Origin: Pseudomonas sp. NFIX28
GTDB taxonomy: Bacteria > Pseudomonadota > Gammaproteobacteria > Pseudomonadales > Pseudomonadaceae
NCBI RefSeq assembly: GCF_900107395.1
Contig: NZ_FNPW01000008.1
Coordinates: 186,001-250,000 of the forward strand
Length of the DNA stretch: 64,000 bases
Direction: 5' to 3'
Position numbers and translations under genes: made by a program. Shown here one piece after another: positions 8,084 through 15,196 of this stretch (its first letter is position 1; the number at the start of each line of letters is the position of its first letter). The notes below the pieces were generated by a model that was not told the DNA's origin, ran no database searches, and saw only the letters and a list, made by a program, of their open reading frames with translations.

Positions 8084-9738
8084 TCCGGCGTCTATTGGCC
8101 TTATTTGGCGTCGCGGCCTTTGCCCCGAGTCTCTGGGCAGCCGACGCCCTGACCGGCGCAGTGCATAAGCAGCCGCTCAATGTCTCTGCGATCATCATGT
8201 TCGTGCTGTTCGTGGGAGCCACCCTGTGCATCACCTACTGGGCGTCCAAGCGTAACAAGTCGGCAGCCGACTACTATGCCGCGGGCGGCAAGATCACCGG
8301 TTTCCAGAACGGCCTGGCAATTGCTGGCGACTATATGTCGGCGGCGTCCTTCCTGGGGATTTCCGCCCTGGTGTTCACCTCCGGCTACGACGGCCTGATC
8401 TATTCGATCGGCTTCCTGGTGGGCTGGCCGATCATTCTGTTCCTGATCGCCGAGCGCCTGCGCAACCTGGGTAAATACACTTTCGCCGACGTGGCGTCCT
8501 ATCGCCTGGGGCAGACCCAGATCCGCTCGCTGTCGGCCTGTGGCTCGCTGGTGGTGGTGGCGTTCTACCTGATCGCGCAAATGGTCGGTGCGGGCAAGCT
8601 GATCCAGCTGCTGTTCGGCCTCGATTACCATGTGGCGGTGATCCTGGTGGGCATCCTGATGGTGATGTACGTGCTGTTCGGCGGCATGTTGGCGACCACC
8701 TGGGTCCAGATCATCAAGGCGGTCCTGCTGCTGTCCGGCGCTTCGTTCATGGCGTTGATGGTCATGAAGCATGTCAACTTCGACTTCAACATGCTGTTCT
8801 CCGAAGCCGTGAAGGTTCACCCCAAGGGTGAAGCGATCATGAGCCCGGGCGGGCTGGTGAAGGATCCGATCTCGGCGTTCTCCCTCGGCCTGGCGTTGAT
8901 GTTCGGTACTGCGGGCCTGCCGCACATCCTGATGCGCTTCTTCACCGTGAGCGACGCCAAGGAAGCGCGCAAGAGCGTGCTGTATGCCACCGGTTTCATC
9001 GGCTACTTCTACATCCTGACTTTCATCATCGGTTTTGGCGCGATCCTCCTGGTCAGCACCAACCCGGCGTTCAAGGATGCGGCGGGCGCCCTGCTCGGCG
9101 GCAACAACATGGCGGCGGTGCACCTGGCCAATGCCGTGGGCGGCAGCGTGTTCCTCGGCTTCATCTCGGCGGTGGCCTTCGCCACTATCCTGGCGGTGGT
9201 GGCTGGTTTGACCCTGGCTGGTGCCTCGGCGGTTTCCCACGACCTGTACGCCAGCGTGATCAAGAAGGGTAAGGCTAACGAGAAGGATGAAATTCGCGTC
9301 TCGAAGATCACCACCGTGTGCCTGGGTGTGCTGGCGATTGCCTTGGGCATCCTGTTCGAGAGCCAGAACATTGCGTTCATGGTCGGCCTGGCATTCTCCA
9401 TTGCCGCGAGCTGCAACTTCCCGGTGCTGCTGCTTTCCATGTACTGGAAGAAGCTCACCACACGCGGCGCCATGGTTGGCGGCTGGCTGGGCCTGGTCAG
9501 CGCCGTTGGCCTGATGGTTCTCGGCCCGACCATCTGGGTGCAGATCCTCGGGCATGAAAAAGCCATCTTCCCTTACGAGTACCCGGCGCTGTTCTCGATG
9601 ATCATTGCCTTTATCGGGATCTGGTTCTTCTCCATCACCGACAAGTCCACTGCGGCTGACAATGAGCGGGCGCTGTTCTTCCCGCAATTCGTGCGCTCGC
9701 AGACCGGCCTGGGAGCCAGCGGGGCGGTCTCGCACTAA
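8080..9738 (+). CDS. actP: Cation/acetate symporter ActP
   Basis: 552 residues of the sodium:solute symporter family. A cleavable N-terminal leader (LFGVAAFAPSLWA) is followed by about 13 hydrophobic helices. Family landmarks are the AADYYAAGG stretch near residue 65, GDYMSAASFLG near 85 and the long GTAGLPHILMRFF segment near 275. The protein takes up acetate and other short carboxylates with Na+ or H+. Its place directly after the DUF485 gene is the canonical yjcH-actP arrangement. Proximity to the TCA genes fits a role in feeding acetate carbon into the cycle, although this is only positional. Confidence 0.9.
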   Translation: MIRRLLALFGVAAFAPSLWAADALTGAVHKQPLNVSAIIMFVLFVGATLCITYWASKRNKSAADYYAAGGKITGFQNGLAIAGDYMSAASFLGISALVFTSGYDGLIYSIGFLVGWPIILFLIAERLRNLGKYTFADVASYRLGQTQIRSLSACGSLVVVAFYLIAQMVGAGKLIQLLFGLDYHVAVILVGILMVMYVLFGGMLATTWVQIIKAVLLLSGASFMALMVMKHVNFDFNMLFSEAVKVHPKGEAIMSPGGLVKDPISAFSLGLALMFGTAGLPHILMRFFTVSDAKEARKSVLYATGFIGYFYILTFIIGFGAILLVSTNPAFKDAAGALLGGNNMAAVHLANAVGGSVFLGFISAVAFATILAVVAGLTLAGASAVSHDLYASVIKKGKANEKDEIRVSKITTVCLGVLAIALGILFESQNIAFMVGLAFSIAASCNFPVLLLSMYWKKLTTRGAMVGGWLGLVSAVGLMVLGPTIWVQILGHEKAIFPYEYPALFSMIIAFIGIWFFSITDKSTAADNERALFFPQFVRSQTGLGASGAVSH

Positions 9739-9783
9739 GGCTCCTGTATATCGGCTTCTATATATAAGCTGAGCTGCAAACCG

Positions 9784-9813
9784 ATGCCCCTGTCGAAAGA
9801 CAGGGGCATTTTT
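9784..9813 (+). terminator. Rho-independent terminator after actP
   Basis: An 11-base perfect stem (ATGCCCCTGTC / GACAGGGGCAT) with a GAAA loop is followed by TTTTT. Confidence 0.9.
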
Positions 9814-9840
9814 ATGGCCTCAAGGAATGCCTCGCCCTTT

Positions 9841-9957
9841 GTAGCCGCTGGCGCAGCCTGCGATCGAGTGCGCAGCGCTCGCAAGCTCGTTCAGCGTGAG
9901 AGTGATGTGGATTTGGTATTCCACATCCGCTGTGCGGCCGAATGCAGGCAGCTACGA
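9841..9957. repeat. REP-like palindromic repeat of a second type
   Basis: The stretch begins GTAGCCGCTGGCGCAGCCTGCGATCG and ends GCAGGCAGCTAC. It resembles the GTAGCCGCTG class of Pseudomonas intergenic repeats rather than the GTAGGAGCG class seen elsewhere in the window. The match is by eye. Confidence 0.45.
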
Positions 9958-9973
9958 GGGGGGGCACAAACAA

Positions 9974-9999
9974 ATACGGCCTCTATAAAGAGGCCGTAT
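9974..9999 (-). terminator. Terminator after gltA
   Basis: An 11-base perfect stem (ATACGGCCTCT / AGAGGCCGTAT) lies 38 bases beyond the gltA stop. On the minus strand it is followed by TTTGTTTG. Confidence 0.8.
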
Positions 10000-10036
10000 C
10001 CGCTGCAGTCAAGACGTTAGCGCAAGGCAACAGGTC

Positions 10037-11326
10037 TTACTTGCGGTCTTCCAGCTTGGTGATGTCGCGCGACTCGTAGCCGGTGTACAGCTGGCGAGGA
10101 CGGCCGATCTTGTAAGGGCTGGAGAGCATTTCTTTCCAGTGCGAGATCCAGCCGACGGTACGCGCCAGGGCGAAGATCACGGTGAACATGCTGGTCGGAA
10201 TGCCGATTGCCTTGAGGATGATCCCCGAGTAGAAGTCGACGTTCGGGTACAGCGAGCGTTCGATGAAGTACGGGTCGGTCAGGGCGATCTCTTCCAGGCG
10301 CATGGCCAGTTCGAGTTGCGGATCGTTGGTGATGCCCAGTTCCTTCAACACTTCGTCGCAGGTCTGCTTCATGACGGTGGCGCGCGGGTCACGGTTCTTG
10401 TAGACGCGGTGACCGAAGCCCATCAGCTTGAACGGATCGTTCTTGTCCTTGGCCTTGGCGATGAACTTGTCGATGTTCGAGACATCGCCAATTTCGTCGA
10501 GCATGGTCAGTACGGCTTCGTTGGCGCCGCCGTGAGCCGGGCCCCAGAGTGCGGCGATGCCGGCAGCGATACAGGCAAACGGGTTGGCACCCGAGGAGCC
10601 TGCCAGGCGTACGGTGGAAGTCGAAGCGTTCTGCTCGTGGTCGGCGTGGAGGATGAAGATCCGGTCCATTGCCTTGGCCAGCACCGGGCTGATCGGTTTG
10701 ATCTCGCACGGGGTGTTGAACATCATGTGCAGGAAGTTTTCCGCGTACGACAGGTCGTTGCGCGGGTACATCATGGGTTGGCCCATGGAGTACTTGTAAA
10801 CCATCGCTGCCAGGGTCGGCATCTTGGCAACCAGGCGGATCGCGGAGATTTCGCGATGCTGCGGGTTATTGATGTCCAGGGAGTCGTGGTAGAAGGCCGA
10901 GAGCGCGCCGACTACGCCGCACATGACAGCCATCGGGTGGGCGTCGCGACGGAAGCCGTTGAAGAAGGTCTTCAACTGCTCGTGAACCATGGTGTGGTTC
11001 TTCACGTTGCTGACGAACTGGGCCTTCTGTTCTGCGGTTGGCAATTCGCCATTGAGCAGCAGATAGCAGGTTTCCAGGTAGTCCGACTTTTCAGCCAACT
11101 GCTCGATCGGGTAGCCGCGGTGCAACAGAATGCCGTTGTCGCCGTCGATATAGGTGATTTTCGACTCGCAGGAGGCGGTCGACATGAAACCCGGGTCAAA
11201 GGTGAAGCGGCCCGTGGCCGTCAAGCCGCGAACATCGATTACATCGGGACCAACGGTGCCGGTTAAAATGGGCAGCTCGACGGGGGCTGCGCCCTCGATG
11301 ATCAACTGCGCTTTTTTGTCAGCCAT
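10037..11326 (-). CDS. gltA: Citrate synthase (type II)
   Basis: 429 residues, the usual length for the hexameric, NADH-sensitive bacterial enzyme. It condenses oxaloacetate and acetyl-CoA to citrate. Catalytic residues are visible: the first His in ADHEQNAST, the second in GFGHRVYKNRDPRA, and the Asp in NVDFYSGI. The protein begins MADKKAQLIIEG with a GGAGGC ribosome site just upstream. It is divergent from sdhCDAB across 364 bases, the standard arrangement in gamma-proteobacteria, and has its own strong promoter. Confidence 0.97.
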   Translation of the reverse strand: MADKKAQLIIEGAAPVELPILTGTVGPDVIDVRGLTATGRFTFDPGFMSTASCESKITYIDGDNGILLHRGYPIEQLAEKSDYLETCYLLLNGELPTAEQKAQFVSNVKNHTMVHEQLKTFFNGFRRDAHPMAVMCGVVGALSAFYHDSLDINNPQHREISAIRLVAKMPTLAAMVYKYSMGQPMMYPRNDLSYAENFLHMMFNTPCEIKPISPVLAKAMDRIFILHADHEQNASTSTVRLAGSSGANPFACIAAGIAALWGPAHGGANEAVLTMLDEIGDVSNIDKFIAKAKDKNDPFKLMGFGHRVYKNRDPRATVMKQTCDEVLKELGITNDPQLELAMRLEEIALTDPYFIERSLYPNVDFYSGIILKAIGIPTSMFTVIFALARTVGWISHWKEMLSSPYKIGRPRQLYTGYESRDITKLEDRK

Positions 11327-11384
11327 GTGGCCTCCTATTTATGCTTGAAATCATCAGACAGACCCCCCACGCAGGGCCCGCACC

Positions 11385-11412
11385 ACTATAGTGAGATAAA
11401 TCCGAATGTCAA
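11385..11412 (-). promoter_or_regulatory. Sigma-70 promoter of gltA
   Basis: On the minus strand, TTGACA (11412-11407) is separated by 16 bases from TATAGT (11390-11385). The expected transcript start is near 11378, giving a leader of about 50 bases before the gltA ATG. Confidence 0.8.
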
Positions 11413-11526
11413 TTTGCCTAAAGTCTTGCCCCAGAAGGCTTTAACCGGACTTTTTCCTCGAAATTCCCCGCCATTTACGCCTTTTATATGGCTAACGCAA
11501 TGAGCTATTAGGGGAAGGTGATTGCG

Positions 11527-11555
11527 TTGTCATTAGTAGCCTAACTGTCTATACT
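11527..11555 (+). promoter_or_regulatory. Sigma-70 promoter of sdhCDAB
   Basis: TTGTCA (11527-11532), a 17-base spacer and TATACT (11550-11555). The expected start near 11562 gives a leader of about 130 bases before sdhC. In P. aeruginosa this operon is a reported target of iron-responsive PrrF small RNAs; I cannot locate a pairing site here by eye. Confidence 0.75.
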
Positions 11556-11570
11556 CGGCCACCGACCGCC

Positions 11571-11681
11571 ATGGGCTTTCGGGCCCGGTTTGATGGGGGT
11601 CGTCACTCCCTTGGTGGTGGGTACCTGACCAGTGCACTCCCCAACAACTTTGCCCTGATTGTTAGGGGCTCTTCAGTGTGA
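11571..11681 (+). CDS. Possible leader peptide ORF upstream of sdhC
   Basis: An ATG about 9 bases after the predicted transcript start opens a 36-codon frame (MGFRARFDGG...). It ends at a TGA nine bases before the sdhC GTG and is in the same frame as sdhC. There is no ribosome site before it, so it would be nearly leaderless. Chance occurrence is quite possible. If translated, ribosomes ending at the TGA could re-start at sdhC, whose own start also lacks a clear ribosome site. Confidence 0.25.
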   Translation: MGFRARFDGGRHSLGGGYLTSALPNNFALIVRGSSV

Positions 11682-11690
11682 AAAAAAGCC

Positions 11691-12065
11691 GTGAATAGCC
11701 AACGACCTGTAAACCTAGACCTAAGGACCATCAAACTCCCCATCACCGGCGTTACGTCGTTTCTCCACCGTGTTTCCGGCATCATCCTCTTCCTGGGCAT
11801 CGGCATCATGCTTTACGCATTGAGCAAATCCCTGGGCTCCGAGGAAGGTTATGCCGAGGTGAAGGCGTGCTTGACCAGTCCGCTGGCCAAATTCGTTGCG
11901 TGGGGCCTCCTGTCCGCCTTGCTTTATCACTTGGTGGCCGGTGTACGCCATCTGATCATGGACATGGGCATCGGTGAGACGCTGGAAGGCGGCAAGCTGG
12001 GCTCGAAAATCGTTATCGCCGTATCCGTGGTGGTAATCGTTCTGGCGGGAGTTTGGATATGGTAA
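11691..12065 (+). CDS. sdhC: Succinate dehydrogenase cytochrome b556 subunit
   Basis: 124 residues with three transmembrane helices (about 30-50, 65-87 and 104-123). It anchors the SdhAB catalytic dimer to the inner membrane and helps bind haem b and ubiquinone. The family signature RPVNLDL...SFLHRVSG is at the N-terminus, and the haem-ligand histidine is expected in LLYHLVAGVRH. GTG 11691 is the only sensible start: the frame is closed by TGA 9 bases upstream. No good ribosome site is present; the nearest AGGGG is about 23 bases upstream. It overlaps sdhD by seven bases (ATGGTAA). Confidence 0.93.
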   Translation: MNSQRPVNLDLRTIKLPITGVTSFLHRVSGIILFLGIGIMLYALSKSLGSEEGYAEVKACLTSPLAKFVAWGLLSALLYHLVAGVRHLIMDMGIGETLEGGKLGSKIVIAVSVVVIVLAGVWIW

Positions 12066-12427
12066 CCAGCGTTACGAACCTGTCGCGTTCGGGCCTTTAT
12101 GACTGGATGGCACAGCGTGTGTCCGCGGTCGTTCTCGCGGCTTATTTCATTTTCCTGATCGGATACCTCGTTGCGAACCCGGGCCTTGGCTATGAGCAAT
12201 GGCACGCCCTGTTCTCCAACAACTGGATGCGTATCTTCAGCCTGCTGGCCATGGTTGCTCTGGGCGCTCACGCCTGGGTCGGCATGTGGACCATTTCGAC
12301 CGATTACCTGACGCCGATGGCGCTGGGCAAGTCGGCGACAGCAGTACGTTTCCTTTTCCAGGCAGTATGCGGCGTTGCGATGTTCGCCTACTTCGTCTGG
12401 GGTGTGCAGATTCTCTGGGGTATCTGA
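12059..12427 (+). CDS. sdhD: Succinate dehydrogenase hydrophobic membrane anchor subunit
   Basis: 122 residues with three transmembrane helices. It pairs with SdhC to form the quinone and haem site. The conserved SGLYDWMAQRVSAVVLA start and the AHAWVGMW segment with its haem-side histidine are visible. I chose ATG 12059, overlapping the sdhC stop, rather than the TTG two codons earlier. Confidence 0.93.
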   Translation: MVTSVTNLSRSGLYDWMAQRVSAVVLAAYFIFLIGYLVANPGLGYEQWHALFSNNWMRIFSLLAMVALGAHAWVGMWTISTDYLTPMALGKSATAVRFLFQAVCGVAMFAYFVWGVQILWGI

Positions 12428-12430
12428 TTC

Positions 12431-14203
12431 ATGGCTAACATTCCAACCATTTCTTTCGACGCCATCATCATTGGCGGCGGCGGCGCCGGCATGCGTGCCG
12501 CACTGCAGCTGGCCCAGGGCGGCCACAAGACTGCGGTGATCACCAAGGTGTTCCCGACCCGTTCGCACACTGTGTCTGCCCAGGGCGGCATCACTTGCGC
12601 GATCGCCTCGGCGGACCCGAACGATGACTGGCGCTGGCATATGTACGATACCGTCAAGGGTTCCGACTATATCGGTGACCAGGACGCTATCGAATACATG
12701 TGTCAGGAAGGTCCGGCCGCGGTTTTCGAACTGGATCACATGGGCCTGCCGTTCTCCCGTACCGAAACCGGTCGTATCTACCAGCGTCCTTTCGGCGGTC
12801 AGTCCAAGGATTACGGTAAAGGCGGCCAGGCTGCCCGTACCTGCGCAGCTTCCGACCGTACCGGTCACGCACTGCTGCACACCCTTTATCAGGGCAACCT
12901 GAAAGCCGGCACCACCTTCCTGAACGAGTATTACGCCGTTGATCTGGTGAAGAACCAGGACGGCGCGTTCGTCGGTGTGATCGCGATCTGCATCGAAACC
13001 GGCGAAACCACCTACATCCGTGCCAAGGCCACCGTATTGGCTACCGGCGGTGCAGGTCGTATCTATGCGTCCACCACCAACGCCCTGATCAACACCGGCG
13101 ACGGTGTAGGCATGGCGCTGCGTGCCGGCGTGCCGGTACAAGACATCGAAATGTGGCAGTTCCACCCGACCGGTATCGCCGGTGCCGGTGTACTGGTTAC
13201 CGAAGGTTGCCGTGGTGAAGGTGGTTACCTGATCAACAAGCACGGCGAGCGTTTCATGGAGCGTTATGCTCCGAACGCCAAGGACCTTGCTGGTCGTGAC
13301 GTTGTTGCCCGCTCGATGGTTAAGGAAATCATCGCTGGCAACGGTTGCGGTCCGAATGGCGACCACGTGATGCTCAAGCTCGACCACCTGGGCGAGGAAG
13401 TGCTGCACAGCCGTCTGCCAGGCATTTGCGAACTGTCCAAGACTTTCGCTCACGTCGATCCGGTGGTTGCTCCGGTTCCGGTTGTTCCGACTTGCCACTA
13501 TATGATGGGCGGCGTTGCCACCAACATTCATGGCCAGGCGATCACTCAGAACGCCGAAGGCAACGACGAAATCATCCCTGGCCTGTTCGCAGTGGGTGAA
13601 GTGGCTTGCGTATCGGTTCACGGTGCCAACCGTCTGGGCGGCAACTCGCTGCTCGACCTGGTGGTATTCGGTCGCGCTGCCGGCCTGCACCTGGAAAAGG
13701 CGCTGACCGACGGTATCGAGTACGACGACGCTACCGACGCCGACATCAATGCGGCCCTGGCGCGCCTGTCCGCTCTGAACGAGCGTACCGATGGCGAAGA
13801 CGTGGCTACCCTGCGTCGCGAGCTGCAAAGCTGCATGCAGAACTACTTCGGTGTATTCCGTACCGGCGAATACATGCAGAAGGGCATTGCCCAGCTGGCC
13901 GAGCTGCGTACCCGTATCGCCAACGTCAAGATCAACGACAAGTCTCAGGCGTTCAACACTGCACGTATCGAAGCACTGGAACTGCAGAACCTGCTGGAAG
14001 TGGCCGAAGCCACCGCCATCGCTGCCGAAGTGCGTAAAGAGTCCCGCGGTGCTCATGCCCGTGAAGACTTCGAAGACCGCGACGACGAAAACTGGCTGTG
14101 CCACACCCTGTACTTCCCGGGTGAGAAGCGCGTTGCCAAGCGTGCGGTTAACTTCTCGCCGAAGACTGTTCCGACTTTTGAACCAAAAGTCCGGACTTAC
14201 TAA
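12431..14203 (+). CDS. sdhA: Succinate dehydrogenase flavoprotein subunit
   Basis: 590 residues. It oxidises succinate to fumarate with covalently bound FAD. The N-terminal FAD fold (GGGGAGMRAALQLA) is followed by TRSHTVSAQGG, whose His carries the flavin. The substrate-binding region WQFHPTGIAGAGVL is near residue 240 and the catalytic region GRDVVARSM near 290. The C-terminal domain runs to the end. The gene begins 3 bases after sdhD, within the operon. Confidence 0.97.
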   Translation: MANIPTISFDAIIIGGGGAGMRAALQLAQGGHKTAVITKVFPTRSHTVSAQGGITCAIASADPNDDWRWHMYDTVKGSDYIGDQDAIEYMCQEGPAAVFELDHMGLPFSRTETGRIYQRPFGGQSKDYGKGGQAARTCAASDRTGHALLHTLYQGNLKAGTTFLNEYYAVDLVKNQDGAFVGVIAICIETGETTYIRAKATVLATGGAGRIYASTTNALINTGDGVGMALRAGVPVQDIEMWQFHPTGIAGAGVLVTEGCRGEGGYLINKHGERFMERYAPNAKDLAGRDVVARSMVKEIIAGNGCGPNGDHVMLKLDHLGEEVLHSRLPGICELSKTFAHVDPVVAPVPVVPTCHYMMGGVATNIHGQAITQNAEGNDEIIPGLFAVGEVACVSVHGANRLGGNSLLDLVVFGRAAGLHLEKALTDGIEYDDATDADINAALARLSALNERTDGEDVATLRRELQSCMQNYFGVFRTGEYMQKGIAQLAELRTRIANVKINDKSQAFNTARIEALELQNLLEVAEATAIAAEVRKESRGAHAREDFEDRDDENWLCHTLYFPGEKRVAKRAVNFSPKTVPTFEPKVRTY

Positions 14204-14215
14204 AGGGTGATCGAT

Positions 14216-14920
14216 ATGTTGCAAGTTGAAGTTTATCGTTACAACCCTGACACCGACTCGGCTCCGAAAACCCAGATTTTCCAGGTCGACACCGGTGGCA
14301 AGGACTTGATGGTGCTGGACGTGCTGGCCCTGATCAAAGAGCAGGACGAAGGTTTCTCCTACCGTCGTTCCTGCCGTGAAGGCGTTTGCGGTTCCGATGG
14401 CATGAACATCAACGGCAAGAACGGCCTGGCGTGCATCACGCCGCTGTCTGCCGTGGTCAAGAAGAACAAGCTGGTTGTTCGTCCGCTGCCAGGTTTGCCG
14501 GTTATCCGTGACCTGGTCGTCGATATGAGCATCTTCTACAAGCAATACGAGAAGGTGAAGCCATTCCTGCAGAACGACACGCCGGCTCCGGCCATCGAAC
14601 GTCTGCAGTCCCCTGAAGAGCGCGAAAAGCTCGATGGTCTGTACGAGTGTATCCTGTGCGCTTGCTGCTCGACTTCCTGCCCGTCCTTCTGGTGGAACCC
14701 GGACAAGTTCCTGGGTCCAGCTGCTCTGCTGCAAGCCTACCGCTTCCTGGCAGACAGCCGCGACACCAAGACGTCCGAGCGTCTGGCTTCGCTGGATGAT
14801 CCGTTCAGCGTATTCCGCTGCCGCGGCATCATGAACTGCGTCAACGTTTGTCCGAAAGGCCTGAACCCGACTAAGGCCATCGGTCACATACGTAACATGC
14901 TGCTGCAAAGCGGCGTGTGA
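14216..14920 (+). CDS. sdhB: Succinate dehydrogenase iron-sulfur subunit
   Basis: 234 residues that carry electrons from SdhA to quinone. All three cluster motifs are visible: the [2Fe-2S] CREGVCGSDG...C near residue 55, the [4Fe-4S] CILCACCSTSCP near 148, and the [3Fe-4S] CRGIMNCVNVCPKG near 203. I used ATG 14216 (MLQVEVYRYNP) after AAAGGGTGA; an ATC-preceded start three codons earlier is less likely. Confidence 0.96.
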   Translation: MLQVEVYRYNPDTDSAPKTQIFQVDTGGKDLMVLDVLALIKEQDEGFSYRRSCREGVCGSDGMNINGKNGLACITPLSAVVKKNKLVVRPLPGLPVIRDLVVDMSIFYKQYEKVKPFLQNDTPAPAIERLQSPEEREKLDGLYECILCACCSTSCPSFWWNPDKFLGPAALLQAYRFLADSRDTKTSERLASLDDPFSVFRCRGIMNCVNVCPKGLNPTKAIGHIRNMLLQSGV

Positions 14921-14975
14921 TTCAGCTGCTGTAACCCAGTTGTTGTAAAGGCAGGACCGCTGTACCCGTAGATGC

Positions 14976-15009
14976 TACGGCGCAGGCTTCAACCGGCGCC
15001 GTAGTTTTA
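14976..15009 (+). terminator. Terminator-like hairpin between sdhB and sucA
   Basis: A 9-base perfect stem (CTACGGCGC / GCGCCGTAG) with a 12-base loop is followed by TTTT. The short T-run suggests partial rather than full termination inside the sdh-suc cluster. Confidence 0.55.
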
Positions 15010-15196
15010 AGCTGAGCAGCAGCTCACAAAGTTGCCGCTCGTATTTTGAAGAAATGAGACAAGCAGGGGCATCCGGGCTGGTACCCGGACTATCAGCGTG
15101 ATCCTAAGTGGCTTGTTTTGGTCGCTGCACTCGGACTTTTGCAAGTTTGCTCGGTGTCTTCGCCGGTGGTGTTCCCCTAACCGAGGGTGACCAAGC

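Noticed and set aside
11927..14908. A 993-codon open frame on the minus strand
   Set aside because: It lies opposite sdhD, sdhA and sdhB, whose cofactor motifs are intact. Long antisense frames are common in highly expressed, codon-biased genes.
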